Source: Mannheimia haemolytica
Lineage (GTDB): Bacteria; Pseudomonadota; Gammaproteobacteria; Enterobacterales; Pasteurellaceae
Assembly: GCF_004342115.1 (NCBI RefSeq)
Contig: NZ_SMAC01000004.1
Span: forward strand, 1 to 64,000
Reading direction: 5' to 3'
DNA: 64,000 nt
The notes under the pieces are model-generated. The model made no database searches and was not told where the DNA came from. It worked only from the letters and a program-made list of their open reading frames with translations. Below, piece by piece: positions 8,459 through 17,975 of this stretch; positions within the stretch are counted from its first letter, which is position 1, and the number at the start of each line of letters is the position of its first letter. The position numbers and the translations under genes were made by a program.

Positions 8459-9763
8459 ATGGAAAGTATTATTGCACTTTTTAAAGGTATGGGGCTAATG
8501 CATTTAGAACTGGGGCAAGCGATTATGATTGTCATCAGTTTAGTGTTGCTTTGGCTTGCCATCGCCCGAAAATTCGAACCGCTTTTACTACTGCCTATTG
8601 GCTTTGGTGGTTTGATGTCAAACATTCCGGAAGCAGGTATGGCAATGACGGCATTAGACAATTTACTCCACAGCGGTTCTGCCGAGCAACTGGCAATTAT
8701 TGCTGCTAAGGTAAATAGTACAAGCCTTGATCTGCATTCGATTAAAGATGCCATCGCACTGGCTGCTCCCTCTGTTCAAAATGAGCTTGAAGTAATGGCT
8801 GGCGATATGGGCTATACCGCCGGTGTGTTGGCATTATTCTATAAAGTTGCTATCGGCTACGGCGTTGCTCCGCTTATTATCTTTATGGGTGTCGGGGCGA
8901 TGACTGATTTCGGCCCTTTACTTGCCAACCCTCGAATGTTAATGCTTGGGGCTGCGGCTCAATTTGGGATTTTTGCTACCGTACTGGGTGCATTAGGGCT
9001 AAACTGGTTAGGCATTATCGACTTCACATTGCCACAAGCCGCTGCGATTGGGATTATCGGCGGGGCAGATGGCCCGACCGCGATTTATCTTGCCAGCAAA
9101 CTTGCCCCTGAATTATTAGGTGCGATTGCGGTAGCGGCTTATTCTTATATGGCGTTAGTGCCACTGATTCAGCCGCCGATTATGAAAGCCTTAACCACCG
9201 AGCAAGAACGTAAAATCCGAATGGTTCAGCTCCGTAATGTAAGCAACCGTGAGAAAATTATTTTCCCTATCGTGTTGCTATTATTAGTGGCACTCTTACT
9301 GCCGGATGCTGCACCGTTATTGGGAATGTTCTGCTTTGGCAACTTACTGCGAACCAGTGGCGTAGTAGAACGCTTAAACGACACCGCCCAAAATGCGTTA
9401 ATCAATATCGTGACGATTTTCTTAGGGTTATCGGTGGGGGCAAAATTGGTCGCAGACAAATTCTTACAACCGCAAACACTAGGCATTTTAGTATTGGGCG
9501 TGATTGCCTTTGGGATCGGCACTGCAAGCGGTGTGATTATGGCGAAAATAATGAACCGCTTTAGTCAGCACAAAATCAACCCACTTATCGGCTCAGCGGG
9601 TGTTTCTGCCGTGCCGATGGCTGCACGGGTATCAAACAAAGTCGGACAAGAGTACGATAAACAAAACTTCTTGTTAATGCACGCAATGGGCCCAAACGTT
9701 GCCGGCGTGATTGGCTCTGCGATTGCAGCGGGGGTGATGTTGAAATACATTTCAACGATGTAA
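8459..9763 (+). CDS. oadB: Oxaloacetate decarboxylase beta chain, sodium pump
   Basis: A 434-residue polytopic membrane protein of the OadB/GcdB/MmdB family. It decarboxylates carboxybiotin and exports Na+. The conserved [21 protein letters not shown] stretch contains the family Asp needed for Na+ coupling, and the C-terminal [18 protein letters not shown] is also diagnostic. It follows oadA by 9 bp and is closed by the hairpin at 9779, so oadGAB is a discrete operon, probably serving anaerobic citrate or oxaloacetate use. Confidence 0.95.
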   Translation: MESIIALFKGMGLMHLELGQAIMIVISLVLLWLAIARKFEPLLLLPIGFGGLMSNIPEAGMAMTALDNLLHSGSAEQLAIIAAKVNSTSLDLHSIKDAIALAAPSVQNELEVMAGDMGYTAGVLALFYKVAIGYGVAPLIIFMGVGAMTDFGPLLANPRMLMLGAAAQFGIFATVLGALGLNWLGIIDFTLPQAAAIGIIGGADGPTAIYLASKLAPELLGAIAVAAYSYMALVPLIQPPIMKALTTEQERKIRMVQLRNVSNREKIIFPIVLLLLVALLLPDAAPLLGMFCFGNLLRTSGVVERLNDTAQNALINIVTIFLGLSVGAKLVADKFLQPQTLGILVLGVIAFGIGTASGVIMAKIMNRFSQHKINPLIGSAGVSAVPMAARVSNKVGQEYDKQNFLLMHAMGPNVAGVIGSAIAAGVMLKYISTM

Positions 9764-9778
9764 ATCCTCATTTGCAAA

Positions 9779-9815
9779 AAACCTCCGAAAAATAACCGCT
9801 CTCGGAGGTTTTTTC
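9779..9815 (+). terminator. Rho-independent terminator of oadGAB
   Basis: The stem AACCTCCGA / TCGGAGGTT encloses AAAATAACCGCTC and is followed by a T run (TTTTTTC). It sits 15 bp beyond the oadB stop, so transcripts downstream need their own promoter. Confidence 0.85.
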
Positions 9816-9903
9816 TAAAAATACCGCTTACCAACACTCTTACAATACGAAAATTCCGCTGTACATTCTTCACTAATTGCCGTAGTATCCATCTTACTTA
9901 ATT

Positions 9904-9971
9904 GATGAGAATAATTCTTATTGAAAATTTTCAAAAAAAGTATTGACTTAACAGATGATAATCATTATCAT
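9904..9971 (+). promoter_or_regulatory. Promoter with two Fur boxes
   Basis: A -35 TTGACT (9943-9948) and -10 TATCAT (9966-9971) are spaced by 17 bp. The core ATGATAATCATTATCAT (9955-9971) is a perfect palindrome about a central C and covers the spacer and -10; the best 19-mer alignment matches the Fur consensus at 15 of 19 positions. A second candidate, GATGAGAATAATTCTTATT (9904-9922), matches at 13 of 19. Occupancy by Fe-Fur should block this promoter. No protein gene begins until tyrS at 10126, after an intervening terminator. Confidence 0.65.
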
Positions 9972-9977
9972 TAAATC

Positions 9978-10042
9978 ACTTCAAAAATAATAGGTAATCA
10001 CTCCAACTCTTTACGCCGTATTCCCCCACAAAATACGGCGTT
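9978..10042 (+). ncRNA. Candidate Fur-regulated small RNA
   Basis: Transcription from the Fur-box promoter would begin near 9978 and end at the hairpin ACGCCGTATT / AATACGGCGT (10012-10037) followed by eight T residues, giving a transcript of about 65 nt. There is no credible start codon with a ribosome site. The hairpin loop TCCCCCACA is C-rich and unpaired, the kind of loop that pairs with ribosome-binding sites; the 5' part is A/U-rich as in Hfq-binding RNAs. The layout resembles RyhB and the Haemophilus iron-responsive RNA HrrF in logic, but I cannot claim homology. The same hairpin insulates tyrS. Confidence 0.55.
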
Positions 10043-10125
10043 TTTTTTCGCCTATAGCCTATCAATTTCAATTCATACCGCTATAATAGATCCATTTTTT
10101 ATATTCAAGACTAAAAGGAAGATAA

Positions 10126-11316
10126 ATGACTCAAGCTATCGAATCAGTCCTTGCCGAACTTAAACGTGGCGTGGAAAATATTTATTCAGAAGAAGATTTA
10201 ATCACCAAATTAAAAGAAAACCGCCCATTGCGTATTAAATTAGGGGCAGACCCAACTGCACCGGATATTCACTTAGGTCATACTGTTGTGCTGAACAAAC
10301 TTCGTCAATTCCAACAATTCGGGCACGAAGTCTATTTCTTAATCGGTGATTTCACCGGTATGGTAGGCGATCCATCAGGAAAAAACTCTACCCGTCCGCC
10401 ACTTAGCCGTGAAGACGTGTTACGCAATGCCGAAACCTATAAAGAGCAGATCTTCAAAATTTTAGATCCACAAAAAACCAAGATCGTATTCAACTCCGAA
10501 TGGTTAGGCAAGTTAGGTACGGAAGGTATGATCCGCTTAGCCTCCAACTACACCGTTGCTCGAATGTTAGAACGTGAAGATTTCAAAAACCGTTTCACGA
10601 ACCAACAACCGATCGCAATCCACGAATTTATTTATCCGCTACTACAAGGTCACGACTCGGTAGAACTGAAAGCTGACGTGGAATTAGGTGGTACAGACCA
10701 AACCTTTAACTTGTTAGTTGGACGTGAGTTACAAAAATCAGCCGGTCAAAAACCACAAGTGGCAATGACACTCCCACTACTTGTCGGCTTAGACGGCGAG
10801 AAAAAAATGTCGAAATCTCTCGGCAACTACATTGGTGTAACTGAAGCTCCAAGCGAAATGTTCGGCAAAATTATGTCGATTTCAGACGATTTAATGTGGG
10901 ATTGGTACAACCTGCTCTCATTCCGTCCATTAGACGAAATTGCACAATTAAAAGCGGATGTTGAAAATGGCAAAAACCCGCGTGATGTGAAAATTCTACT
11001 GGCAAAAGAAATTATCGCTCGTTTCCACGATGAAGCGGCAGCAGATGCAGCAGAGCAAGAGTTTGTCAACCGTTTCCAAAAAGGGGCAATTCCTGATGAA
11101 GTGCCTGAATTTACCTTTGAGGGTGAAATCGGCCTAGCGGCTCTACTGAAAGAAGCCGGCTTAGTACCGTCCACTTCAGAGGCAATTCGCTCAGCCCAAC
11201 AAGGCGGGGTTAAAATTGATGGTGAAAAAGTGGAAGATGTGAAACAAACTGCTCAAAAAGGCACTTTTGTTTACCAAGTCGGCAAACGCAAATTTGCACG
11301 CATTACCGTGAAATAA
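10126..11316 (+). CDS. tyrS: Tyrosyl-tRNA synthetase
   Basis: A 396-residue class I aminoacyl-tRNA synthetase that charges tRNA-Tyr. The HIGH-type motif is HLGH (residues 49-52) and the KMSKS motif lies at about 227-231. The C-terminal S4-like RNA-binding domain covers about residues 335-396 ([15 protein letters not shown]). It starts after AAAAGGAAGATAA. A TATAAT at 10082-10087 is a plausible -10, so tyrS has its own promoter beyond the sRNA terminator. Confidence 0.96.
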   Translation: MTQAIESVLAELKRGVENIYSEEDLITKLKENRPLRIKLGADPTAPDIHLGHTVVLNKLRQFQQFGHEVYFLIGDFTGMVGDPSGKNSTRPPLSREDVLRNAETYKEQIFKILDPQKTKIVFNSEWLGKLGTEGMIRLASNYTVARMLEREDFKNRFTNQQPIAIHEFIYPLLQGHDSVELKADVELGGTDQTFNLLVGRELQKSAGQKPQVAMTLPLLVGLDGEKKMSKSLGNYIGVTEAPSEMFGKIMSISDDLMWDWYNLLSFRPLDEIAQLKADVENGKNPRDVKILLAKEIIARFHDEAAADAAEQEFVNRFQKGAIPDEVPEFTFEGEIGLAALLKEAGLVPSTSEAIRSAQQGGVKIDGEKVEDVKQTAQKGTFVYQVGKRKFARITVK

Positions 11317-11333
11317 GCCTCTTAAACACAAGC

Positions 11334-11384
11334 AGTCATTATTTGCAAAAATTTTGCAGATAATGACCGCTTGTTATTTTTCAC
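11334..11384. terminator. Bidirectional terminator, uptake-signal hairpin
   Basis: An extended stem pairs AGTCATTAT and TTGCAAAA with TTTTGCAG and ATAATGAC, followed by ACCGCTTGT and a T-rich tail. It separates the convergent tyrS and the small gene at 11395-11709. Confidence 0.7.
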
Positions 11385-11394
11385 TAGTGCAATC

Positions 11395-11709
11395 TTATTT
11401 AACAATCGGCTCTAAACTTAAAGATAAATCTTGCTCAATTACCCTAAATAATAGATCAATATTCGGGTGCTTACCCACATTATTTTTCGCATCTTCAACG
11501 TGTTCGGCAAACCATTCCAACCCTTGTTTTGCTGCACTAGCGGTTAATTTCCCATCAAATTTCGCAAACAGTGCATTGTAAAGTTTTAGTGAACCTAATT
11601 TACCTTCAATCGCAGGAATATGTTGAATCACTTCACCGCTATTTATCACGTTTAAGCCGGCTAGATGATCAATAGTTGGAAAAGTGGCTAAGTAATCTTT
11701 AAATTGCAT
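11395..11709 (-). CDS. Small conserved protein, DUF2322-like
   Basis: A 104-residue cytosolic protein (MQFKDYLATFPTIDHLAGLN...). From memory it resembles the uncharacterised DUF2322 family found in Pasteurellaceae and beta-proteobacteria; no function is known to me. The ATG at 11709 follows GGGAGAATAAC; the longer frame from 11742 would start inside the nagBA terminator. It is transcribed in the same direction as nagBA but after a terminator, so it probably has its own promoter. Confidence 0.7.
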   Translation of the reverse strand: MQFKDYLATFPTIDHLAGLNVINSGEVIQHIPAIEGKLGSLKLYNALFAKFDGKLTASAAKQGLEWFAEHVEDAKNNVGKHPNIDLLFRVIEQDLSLSLEPIVK

Positions 11710-11726
11710 GTTATTCTCCCTATAAA

Positions 11727-11754
11727 TAAAAGGCAGACACAATGCCTGCCTTTG
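11727..11754 (-). terminator. Terminator of the nagBA operon
   Basis: On the minus strand AAAGGCAG / CTGCCTTT encloses GCATTGTGT-like loop bases and is followed by TTATTTATA. It lies 37 bp beyond the nagA stop. Confidence 0.65.
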
Positions 11755-11790
11755 GATTATATGCTGTTATGCTTAGAATTTGTAGCAAAA

Positions 11791-12933
11791 TTAATGCCAC
11801 TGTAATTGCCCGTTTACAGCAGTCGCTTTTACTTCAAATTGATTATCGAAAATCGCAAGGTTGGCAATTTTGCCGGCTTCAAGTGAGCCGAGTGTTTCCT
11901 CTACCCCAATCGCTTTTGCCGGGTAAAGGGTACTCATTCGGATTGCTTCATTCAGGCTAATATCGCAATGTTGCACTACGTTGCGAATGGATTCGATCAT
12001 CGTGATTGCCGCACCGCCCAATGCTCCGAATTCATCGTAGCATTTGCCATCTTTCACCGTGACTTTTTTACCGACAAAAATAAACGACTCAATATCACTT
12101 CCTGCGGCAGCAACAGCATCGCTGACAATCACTAATTTATCGCCTTTGGCTTTTTTGGCAATGCGAATGTTGCCCCATTCAACGTGCAAGCCATCGCAAA
12201 TAATGCCGGTGTAAATATCGCTATCCAACACCGCCCCTACTACACCGCCTTCACGCCCGTTGCTGACCGGCGACATTGCATTGTGTAAATGCGTAGCAAA
12301 CGCTGCCCCTTCGGCAATTCGCTGTTTGGTTTGAGCAAAAGTGGCATTGGAATGCCCGATAGATACAATAATTCCTGCATCATTAAAGCGTTTGATATGG
12401 TCTGCGGTCGGGTTTTCTGCTGCAATCGTGATTTTCGTAATTACATCGCCGTTATCGCATAAGAAATCTAACATTTCAGGGCTGATTTCACGGATAAATT
12501 CCGGACGGTGTACTCCTTTCTTTGCCACACTTAGATAAGGTCCTTCCAAATGCAAGCCGAGTGCTTGGTTTTTGTGTTTCGACAAATACTCACGCATTAC
12601 CGCCACCGCTTGTTTCACTCCCTCATCAGGCGAGGTAATAAAAGTCGGTAAATAGCTGGTTGTGCCTGAACGCAGATTGGTTTCCTGCATAATTTCTAAA
12701 GTGCGGGTAGTGATTTCTTCATTAAACATCACCCCACCGCAGCCGTTCAGTTGCAAGTCAATAAAACCGGCTGAAAGATTCGCTCCTTTTAGGTCGATTT
12801 TTTGCAGATCCAGCGGTAAATTTTCTTCCAAAACAATGGAGTCGATTTTATCTTCTTTCACCACTAATGCGTGTTGGTAAAGCACTTGTTCACCGGTGTA
12901 AATCACACAGTTTGTTAAGGCATAATGGTTCAT
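11791..12933 (-). CDS. nagA: N-acetylglucosamine-6-phosphate deacetylase
   Basis: A 380-residue amidohydrolase that removes acetate from GlcNAc-6-P to give glucosamine-6-P, feeding NagB. Typical motifs are GFIDLQLNGCGGVMF, the metal-binding HLEGPYLS, GHSNAT and THLHNAMSP, and the catalytic Asp in IVSDAVAAAG. It starts after AGAGAAGAGAGAAA and follows nagB on the same strand with an 80 bp gap that holds an uptake-signal hairpin. Confidence 0.95.
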   Translation of the reverse strand: MNHYALTNCVIYTGEQVLYQHALVVKEDKIDSIVLEENLPLDLQKIDLKGANLSAGFIDLQLNGCGGVMFNEEITTRTLEIMQETNLRSGTTSYLPTFITSPDEGVKQAVAVMREYLSKHKNQALGLHLEGPYLSVAKKGVHRPEFIREISPEMLDFLCDNGDVITKITIAAENPTADHIKRFNDAGIIVSIGHSNATFAQTKQRIAEGAAFATHLHNAMSPVSNGREGGVVGAVLDSDIYTGIICDGLHVEWGNIRIAKKAKGDKLVIVSDAVAAAGSDIESFIFVGKKVTVKDGKCYDEFGALGGAAITMIESIRNVVQHCDISLNEAIRMSTLYPAKAIGVEETLGSLEAGKIANLAIFDNQFEVKATAVNGQLQWH

Positions 12934-12959
12934 TTTCTCTCTTCTCTTTAAATGCTAAC

Positions 12960-13005
12960 AGGCGGTCGTTTTTGTAAAAAATATTACAAAATTAACCGCT
13001 TGTAA
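12960..13005. repeat. Inverted uptake-signal pair between nagB and nagA
   Basis: AGGCGGT and ACCGCTTGT oriented against each other around TTTGTAAAAAATATTACAAA, itself an inverted repeat. It could attenuate transcription between nagB and nagA or simply serve DNA uptake. Confidence 0.55.
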
Positions 13006-13013
13006 AATCAGAA

Positions 13014-13808
13014 TTAGCGAGCTACGTTTTTCTCTAACTCTTTGAAATACTTAACTGTTTTAACTTTCAGCTCTTGGGTTGCCGGCTCATCACACACCAC
13101 TATACCACGGCGATGTAATTGTAAGCAACTGATGGTCCAAAGATGATTTACCGCCCCTTCCACACACGCCTGTAATGCTAAGGCTTTGTTATGGCCGGTC
13201 ACTAAGATCATCACTTCTTCGGCATCAAGCAACGTACCAACCCCAACGGTTAAAGCAAATTTCGGCACTTGGCTTACGTCATTGTTAAAGAAACGTGAGT
13301 TTGCAATGCGAGTATCTTCGGTAAGCGTTTTAATTCGAGTGCGGGAAGAAAGCGAAGATGCAGGCTCATTAAACGCAATATGCCCATCCACACCGACCCC
13401 GCCCATAAACAGATGGATTTTACCATAAAAACGGATTTTTTCTTCATAACGTTCGCATTCTGCATTCACGTCTTCCGCCATACCGTTGAGGATATTGATA
13501 TTCTCAAGCGGAATATCAACGTGGTCAAAAAAGTGCTTGAACATAAAACTGTGGTAGCTTTCAGGGTGTTCCTTAGGTAAGCCGACGTATTCGTCCATAT
13601 TGAAAGTCACCACATTTTTAAAGCTCACTTCACCAGCTTGATATAATTTAATTAATTCTTTATAGGTTTTTTCAGGCGTACCGCCGGTTGGTAAGCCAAG
13701 CACAAAAGGTTTTTCTTTGGTTGGTTGGAATGCATTGATACGATCAACAATATAACGAGCAGCCCAAACACTCACATCGTGATCAGTTTCTAACGGAATT
13801 AAACGCAT
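13014..13808 (-). CDS. nagB: Glucosamine-6-phosphate deaminase
   Basis: A 264-residue enzyme, close to the 266 of E. coli, that converts glucosamine-6-P to fructose-6-P and ammonia. Motifs include [16 protein letters not shown] at the phosphate site, NMDEYVGL with the catalytic Asp, and [11 protein letters not shown]. It starts after AAGGAGAGACT. nagB leads the operon ahead of nagA, and the promoter region carries a perfect CRP site. Confidence 0.96.
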   Translation of the reverse strand: MRLIPLETDHDVSVWAARYIVDRINAFQPTKEKPFVLGLPTGGTPEKTYKELIKLYQAGEVSFKNVVTFNMDEYVGLPKEHPESYHSFMFKHFFDHVDIPLENINILNGMAEDVNAECERYEEKIRFYGKIHLFMGGVGVDGHIAFNEPASSLSSRTRIKTLTEDTRIANSRFFNNDVSQVPKFALTVGVGTLLDAEEVMILVTGHNKALALQACVEGAVNHLWTISCLQLHRRGIVVCDEPATQELKVKTVKYFKELEKNVAR

Positions 13809-13901
13809 AGTCTCTCCTTAAATATCAATTCTGAATAAATCACTTCATTTTTTATTATTTTAATGAAATACAACTTCAATTTCTATTTTTTCTGCTATTT
13901 T

Positions 13902-13917
13902 TGTGATCCTGATCACA
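13902..13917 (-). promoter_or_regulatory. CRP (CRP-N) site upstream of nagB
   Basis: TGTGA-TCCTGA-TCACA is an exact match to the canonical TGTGA-N6-TCACA CRP operator. It lies about 94 bp upstream of the nagB start and about 110 bp from the divergent LexA-like site. Activation of nagBA by cAMP-CRP when preferred sugars are missing is the expected role. Confidence 0.8.
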
Positions 13918-14024
13918 GAAAATTTATCGATTGAAAAATCAATACCCAAAAATCATTTTTGGGATCGAGATCGAAAAAATCACTTTTGCTACTTGCTGAA
14001 AAGCTGACAACTGTTATACTTTTC

Positions 14025-14040
14025 TTGTTTTTATATACAG
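14025..14040 (+). promoter_or_regulatory. LexA-like SOS box
   Basis: TTGTTTTTATATACAG matches 13 of 16 positions of the LexA consensus CTGTATATATATACAG and keeps the right half perfectly. A promoter TTGCTG (13993-13998), 16 bp, TATACT (14015-14020) would start at about 14027, inside this box. The gene 10 bp downstream resembles damage-inducible DinD. Confidence 0.55.
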
Positions 14041-14050
14041 TATTTTTATT

Positions 14051-14869
14051 ATGCAAGAAATTAAACTTTTTGAACAGAAATCTGTACGCAGTCATTACGA
14101 TGAAGAAAAAGATAAATGGTATTTTTCTATTATTGATGTGATTGCTATTTTAACCGAAAGCCTAGATCCCTCTGCTTATTGGCGTAAGCTAAAACAGAGG
14201 CTAAAGGCAGAAGGCAATGAAACCGTGACAAATTGTCACGGGTTGAAAATGCCCTCTGCTGACGGAAAAATGCGTTTGACTGATGTAGCAGATACCGAAC
14301 AACTTTTCCGACTTATTCAATCTATCCCTAGTCCGAAAGCAGAGCCCTTCAAACAATGGTTAGCAAAAGTAGGTTATGAACGCTTACAGGAAATAAACGA
14401 TCCAAGTCAAAGTCTAGATCGAGCAAGGGAGAATTGGCAGAAGATAGGACGAAGTGAAAAATGGATTCAGCAAAGAATGATGGGACAAGAAACCCGAAAT
14501 AAACTGACCGATTATTGGAAATCGTCAGGGGTTGAACAGCCACAAGATTTTGCATTTTTAACCAATGTGATTCATCAAGAATGGAGCGGACTATCTGTAC
14601 AAAAGCATAAATCGCTTAAAGGTTTAAAAAGCCAAAATCTGCGAGATCATATGAGCGAAGCTGAATTGTTATTTACAGCACTTGCTGAACTTTCCAGTCG
14701 GCAAATTGCAGAAAGTATGCAGGCAGTTGGGGTTGATGAAAATGCCCAAGCAGGAAAACAAGGTGGCAATATTGCCAAAAATGCCCGTCAGGAATTGGAG
14801 AATAAAACAGGTAAATCAGTTGTTACCGGAGAGAATTTTTTACCTCCAGCTAAAAATGAAGAAGAATAG
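14051..14869 (+). CDS. BRO-N domain protein related to DinD (DNA-damage-inducible)
   Basis: A 272-residue protein. Residues about 1-110 resemble the Bro-N antirepressor-type DNA-binding domain (KWYFSIIDVIAILTES, ending TEQLFRLIQSIPSPKAEPFKQWLAKVG). The C-terminal half (NLRDHMSEAELLFTALAELSSRQIA, then QGGNIAKNARQELENKTGK) resembles the E. coli DinD C-terminus, a protein that inhibits RecA filaments. A LexA-like box overlaps its promoter. No other phage genes are near, so it is a solitary, possibly transferred, SOS gene. The start codon lacks a strong ribosome site. Confidence 0.75.
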   Translation: MQEIKLFEQKSVRSHYDEEKDKWYFSIIDVIAILTESLDPSAYWRKLKQRLKAEGNETVTNCHGLKMPSADGKMRLTDVADTEQLFRLIQSIPSPKAEPFKQWLAKVGYERLQEINDPSQSLDRARENWQKIGRSEKWIQQRMMGQETRNKLTDYWKSSGVEQPQDFAFLTNVIHQEWSGLSVQKHKSLKGLKSQNLRDHMSEAELLFTALAELSSRQIAESMQAVGVDENAQAGKQGGNIAKNARQELENKTGKSVVTGENFLPPAKNEEE

Positions 14870-14962
14870 ACACAATAGATGTTCTTAATTAGTCAAGGTC
14901 GAGCCTCCCCCAACCTTGACCACAAACTTGCAAAAAATAGCCAAAATCACACCGCTTGCAAG

Positions 14963-15442
14963 TTAAATAGATTGTGCCGCTACCGCATTTTGGTAGCCGA
15001 ATTGTCGCCACGCCTCATACACAACCACCGCCACCGAGTTAGATAAATTCATACTGCGGCTGTCTTTGCACATCGGAATGCGGATTTTTTGCGACATCGG
15101 CATTTCCGCTAATAATGGCTTTGGAATGCCTCTGCTTTCCGGCCCGAACATTAAAAAATCGCCAAGTTCATATTTCACATCACTGTGGTTCTGCTCCCCT
15201 CTGGTGGTTAAGGCGAACAAGCGTTTAGGCTTAGCACGCTCAAGGAAATCTTCAAAATTTTTATATTTTTGAATATCCACAAATTCGTGATAATCCAGCC
15301 CCGAACGGCGGAGCTTTTTATCGTCCCAACCAAAGCCGAACGGTTCAATCATATGCAAACGAAAGCCACAGTTGGCACAAAGGCGGATAATATTTCCGCT
15401 GTTTTGCGGAATTTCAGGTTCGTATAAAACAATATCTAACAT
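14963..15442 (-). CDS. trmL: tRNA (cytidine/uridine-34-2'-O)-methyltransferase TrmL
   Basis: A 159-residue SPOUT methyltransferase that methylates the wobble ribose of tRNA-Leu isoacceptors. Diagnostic motifs are [19 protein letters not shown], the [10 protein letters not shown]-like [11 protein letters not shown], and the C-terminal knot [18 protein letters not shown]. Size matches TrmL (about 155 residues). It stands 3' of an A-family repeat with no partner gene. A stem GGTCAAGG.../...CCTTGACC at about 14893-14921 lies between it and the convergent dinD-like gene. Confidence 0.94.
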   Translation of the reverse strand: MLDIVLYEPEIPQNSGNIIRLCANCGFRLHMIEPFGFGWDDKKLRRSGLDYHEFVDIQKYKNFEDFLERAKPKRLFALTTRGEQNHSDVKYELGDFLMFGPESRGIPKPLLAEMPMSQKIRIPMCKDSRSMNLSNSVAVVVYEAWRQFGYQNAVAAQSI

Positions 15443-15454
15443 TTTTTAGCCTTA

Positions 15455-15613
15455 CTCTCTCCCCTTGTGGGAGAGAGACCGAAAAATATTTCGTTCAGAA
15501 ATATTTTTCAGAGAGAGGGGGAAATAACTCTTTCATCAGTAACTTCTTACCCTCTCCCTGATTTTTCTTCTGAACGAAGAAAAATCTATCCCTCTCCCAC
15601 AAGGGTCGAGGGT
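15455..15613. repeat. Palindromic repeat, family A, copy 1
   Basis: About 160 bp made of two hairpin-forming halves in inverted orientation: outer arms CTCTCTCCCC...GGGAGAGAG and CCCTCTCCCACAAGGG, inner stems GAAAAATATTTC / GAAATATTTTTC and TTTTTCTTC / GAAGAAAAA around the core TTCAGAA or CTGAACG. Other copies lie at 26848-27013, 36412-36577 and 61829-61970. It fills the gap between trmL and rlmL. Confidence 0.85.
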
Positions 15614-15618
15614 ATTAT

Positions 15619-17778
15619 CTATACATTCTTCACAATCCAACAATTATGGATTTGCGGATTGCGTTCAAAATCCAACGGTAAGGTTTTATGCGAAATATTT
15701 TCCGCCGTTAAGCCTAATGCTGCCAAACCGTCAAAATCCATTTTAAAGCCACGCTTATTGTTCGAGAACACAATGGTACCATCAGCGGTTAAAATACGTT
15801 TAAGCTGTTTCATTAACTCAATATGGTCTCGTTGCACGTCCCAACTGTTTTCCATTCGTTTTGAGTTGGAGAAAGTCGGCGGATCGACAAAAATCAGCTC
15901 AAATCGCTCACGGCATTCTGCCAGCCATTGCAAGCAATCGGCTTGGAACAAACGATGATGGCGAAGTGATAAATTATTCAGCTCTAAATTTTGCTCCGCC
16001 CAGTTCAAATAGGTGTTCGACATATCCACTGTAGTGGTCGATTTTGCCCCATTAAGAGCAGCGTGAACCGTAGCTGAACCCGTGTAGGCAAACAGATTCA
16101 GGAATGTTTTGCCTTTTGCCATTTCGCCCACCATTTTACGGGTTAAGCGATGGTCTAGGAACAAACCCGTATCCAAGTAATCGGTTAAATTCACCCACAG
16201 TTTCGCCCCATACTCGTTCACATAGAAATACTCGCCTTTATTGGCAAGTTTTTCGTACTGATTCGTGCCTTTTTGTTTTTGGCGAACTTTCAACACTAAT
16301 TTATTAGTTTCAACACCTGTCACATAAAGCGTAGCAGAGACTGCATCTAACAAGCGTTGGCGGGCTTTTTGCTCATCAATATTTTTCGGGGCTTGGTATT
16401 CCTGCACAACAATGTGGTCGCCATATCTGTCCACCGCTAAATTATATTCAGGCAGATCGGCATCGTATAAACGGTAGGCATCAATGCCTTGTTGTTTCGC
16501 CCATTTTTCGATCTTTTTGATATTTTTGGTTAAGCGATTTGCAAAATCCGGAGCGACTTGAGCATTCTGTTCAAATTGTAAATTTTCATCTAAATCTGAC
16601 CGCTTGTTATGCTCGCTGATGGAGTAATTTTTCTGCACACAATCCAACGGACCGTTTTTCGCTTTGAATTGACGGGCTGAACGTAAACGCAGGCAATTTA
16701 ACAATTCAGGCTCGCCGCTAAAAATTGAGGCATTCCAACCGGCAAATTGCTGTTTTAGGCGTTGCCCGAACACCGAATAAAGAGCAATTAACGCCGGCGT
16801 TGTGCCTAAACGTTCACCATAAGGGGGGTTACACACCACCGTGCCGATTTTTTCCGGAATCGGATTTTTTAACGCAGCCACATCACCTTGTTGCCATTGA
16901 ATGAGATGATCTACCCCTGCATTTTTCGCATTTTGCTTTGCTTTAGTCAGCACACGATGATCGAGATCAAAACCGAAGAACATTTTTTGTAGGGACGAAT
17001 TGCAATTCTCCCCTACCGCACCCAATTCAACATTTCGGAATGCCTCATCTAACACGGCTTTCCACATCGCTTGTTGATGCCCTTTCCACGCATTAAAGCC
17101 CCAATGTTTACGGTGAAGTTGAGGGGCAATATTCGCTGCCATTTGTGCTGCTTCAATCAGTAACGTGCCTGAACCACACATCGGATCAACCAATGGCGTG
17201 CCGACTTTCCAGCCGGAACGCAAAATAATGGCTGCCGCCAATGTTTCACGCAACGGAGCTTTACCGGTTTCTTCCCGATAGCCCCGAATATGTAAGGCAT
17301 CTCCACTTAAATCAAGCGAAACCACAACATTTTCACGATCCAAATAAACATGAATGCGAACATCCGGATTATCTTTATCTACTGTTGGGCGGGCAAAACC
17401 TTTGCGTTCAAAGTAATCCACAATGCCGTCTTTCACTCGCATTGCCCCAAATTGGGTGTTGCGGATTTCTCGGTTAGTGCCGCTGAAATCAATGTAAAAG
17501 GTATCACGGGGATCGAATAAATCCGCCCAGTTAAATGACACGATGGAAGCATATAAATCGCTATCACTAAAAATTTTGGTGCTGATGAGCGGCAGTAAGA
17601 TCCGAGAGGCTAAACGGCTGTGTAATAATGCCTGATAAGCCCCTTTTTGCGTGGTGGTAAAATGCACACCGCCTTGAGCGACTTTGCATTCTGCCGCACA
17701 AATCTGCTCCAGTTCGGTTTTTAGTATTTCCTCAAAACCACGGGCTGCCGTGGCAAAATAGGTTGTTTGATTTGTCAT
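15619..17778 (-). CDS. rlmL: 23S rRNA methyltransferase RlmL/RlmK fusion
   Basis: A 719-residue protein with a THUMP domain, an RlmL domain (m2G2445; SAM and NPPYGERLG motifs at about residue 307) and a C-terminal RlmK domain (m7G2069; [15 protein letters not shown] and [13 protein letters not shown]). The fused form is standard in gamma-proteobacteria. The ATG at 17778 is preferred to an in-frame GTG at 17787 because it gives the usual [16 protein letters not shown] start. A small palindrome lies inside the frame at 16989-17016 and encodes an atypical GENCNSSLQ segment. An A-family repeat abuts the stop. Confidence 0.95.
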   Translation of the reverse strand: MTNQTTYFATAARGFEEILKTELEQICAAECKVAQGGVHFTTTQKGAYQALLHSRLASRILLPLISTKIFSDSDLYASIVSFNWADLFDPRDTFYIDFSGTNREIRNTQFGAMRVKDGIVDYFERKGFARPTVDKDNPDVRIHVYLDRENVVVSLDLSGDALHIRGYREETGKAPLRETLAAAIILRSGWKVGTPLVDPMCGSGTLLIEAAQMAANIAPQLHRKHWGFNAWKGHQQAMWKAVLDEAFRNVELGAVGENCNSSLQKMFFGFDLDHRVLTKAKQNAKNAGVDHLIQWQQGDVAALKNPIPEKIGTVVCNPPYGERLGTTPALIALYSVFGQRLKQQFAGWNASIFSGEPELLNCLRLRSARQFKAKNGPLDCVQKNYSISEHNKRSDLDENLQFEQNAQVAPDFANRLTKNIKKIEKWAKQQGIDAYRLYDADLPEYNLAVDRYGDHIVVQEYQAPKNIDEQKARQRLLDAVSATLYVTGVETNKLVLKVRQKQKGTNQYEKLANKGEYFYVNEYGAKLWVNLTDYLDTGLFLDHRLTRKMVGEMAKGKTFLNLFAYTGSATVHAALNGAKSTTTVDMSNTYLNWAEQNLELNNLSLRHHRLFQADCLQWLAECRERFELIFVDPPTFSNSKRMENSWDVQRDHIELMKQLKRILTADGTIVFSNNKRGFKMDFDGLAALGLTAENISHKTLPLDFERNPQIHNCWIVKNV
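16989..17016. repeat. Palindrome (family C) inside rlmL
   Basis: GTAGGGACGAATTG is followed directly by CAATTCTCCCCTAC; the two 14 bp arms pair at 12 positions. The arms resemble intergenic palindromes of the GTAGGG-CGAA type at 39933, 43707 and 58698. The frame is kept, so the insertion adds a few residues to the RlmL domain just before the FFGFDLD motif. Confidence 0.6.
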
Positions 17779-17975
17779 TCTTTTCACACTTGAAATAAAA
17801 ATTGGCAGTAATTATAGCCGAACAAGCGGTCTTTTTCTTGCAAAGTTTTGCAATTTCTTTTTTAGTTAAAAATTAGCTAAGATCAAAAAAGCGGCATTTA
17901 GTAAATCCCTAAACTTGCTATTTTGAATTAATAATTGCAAAATTAACCGATTAAGAGAAAGGAAAGGAGAAATAA

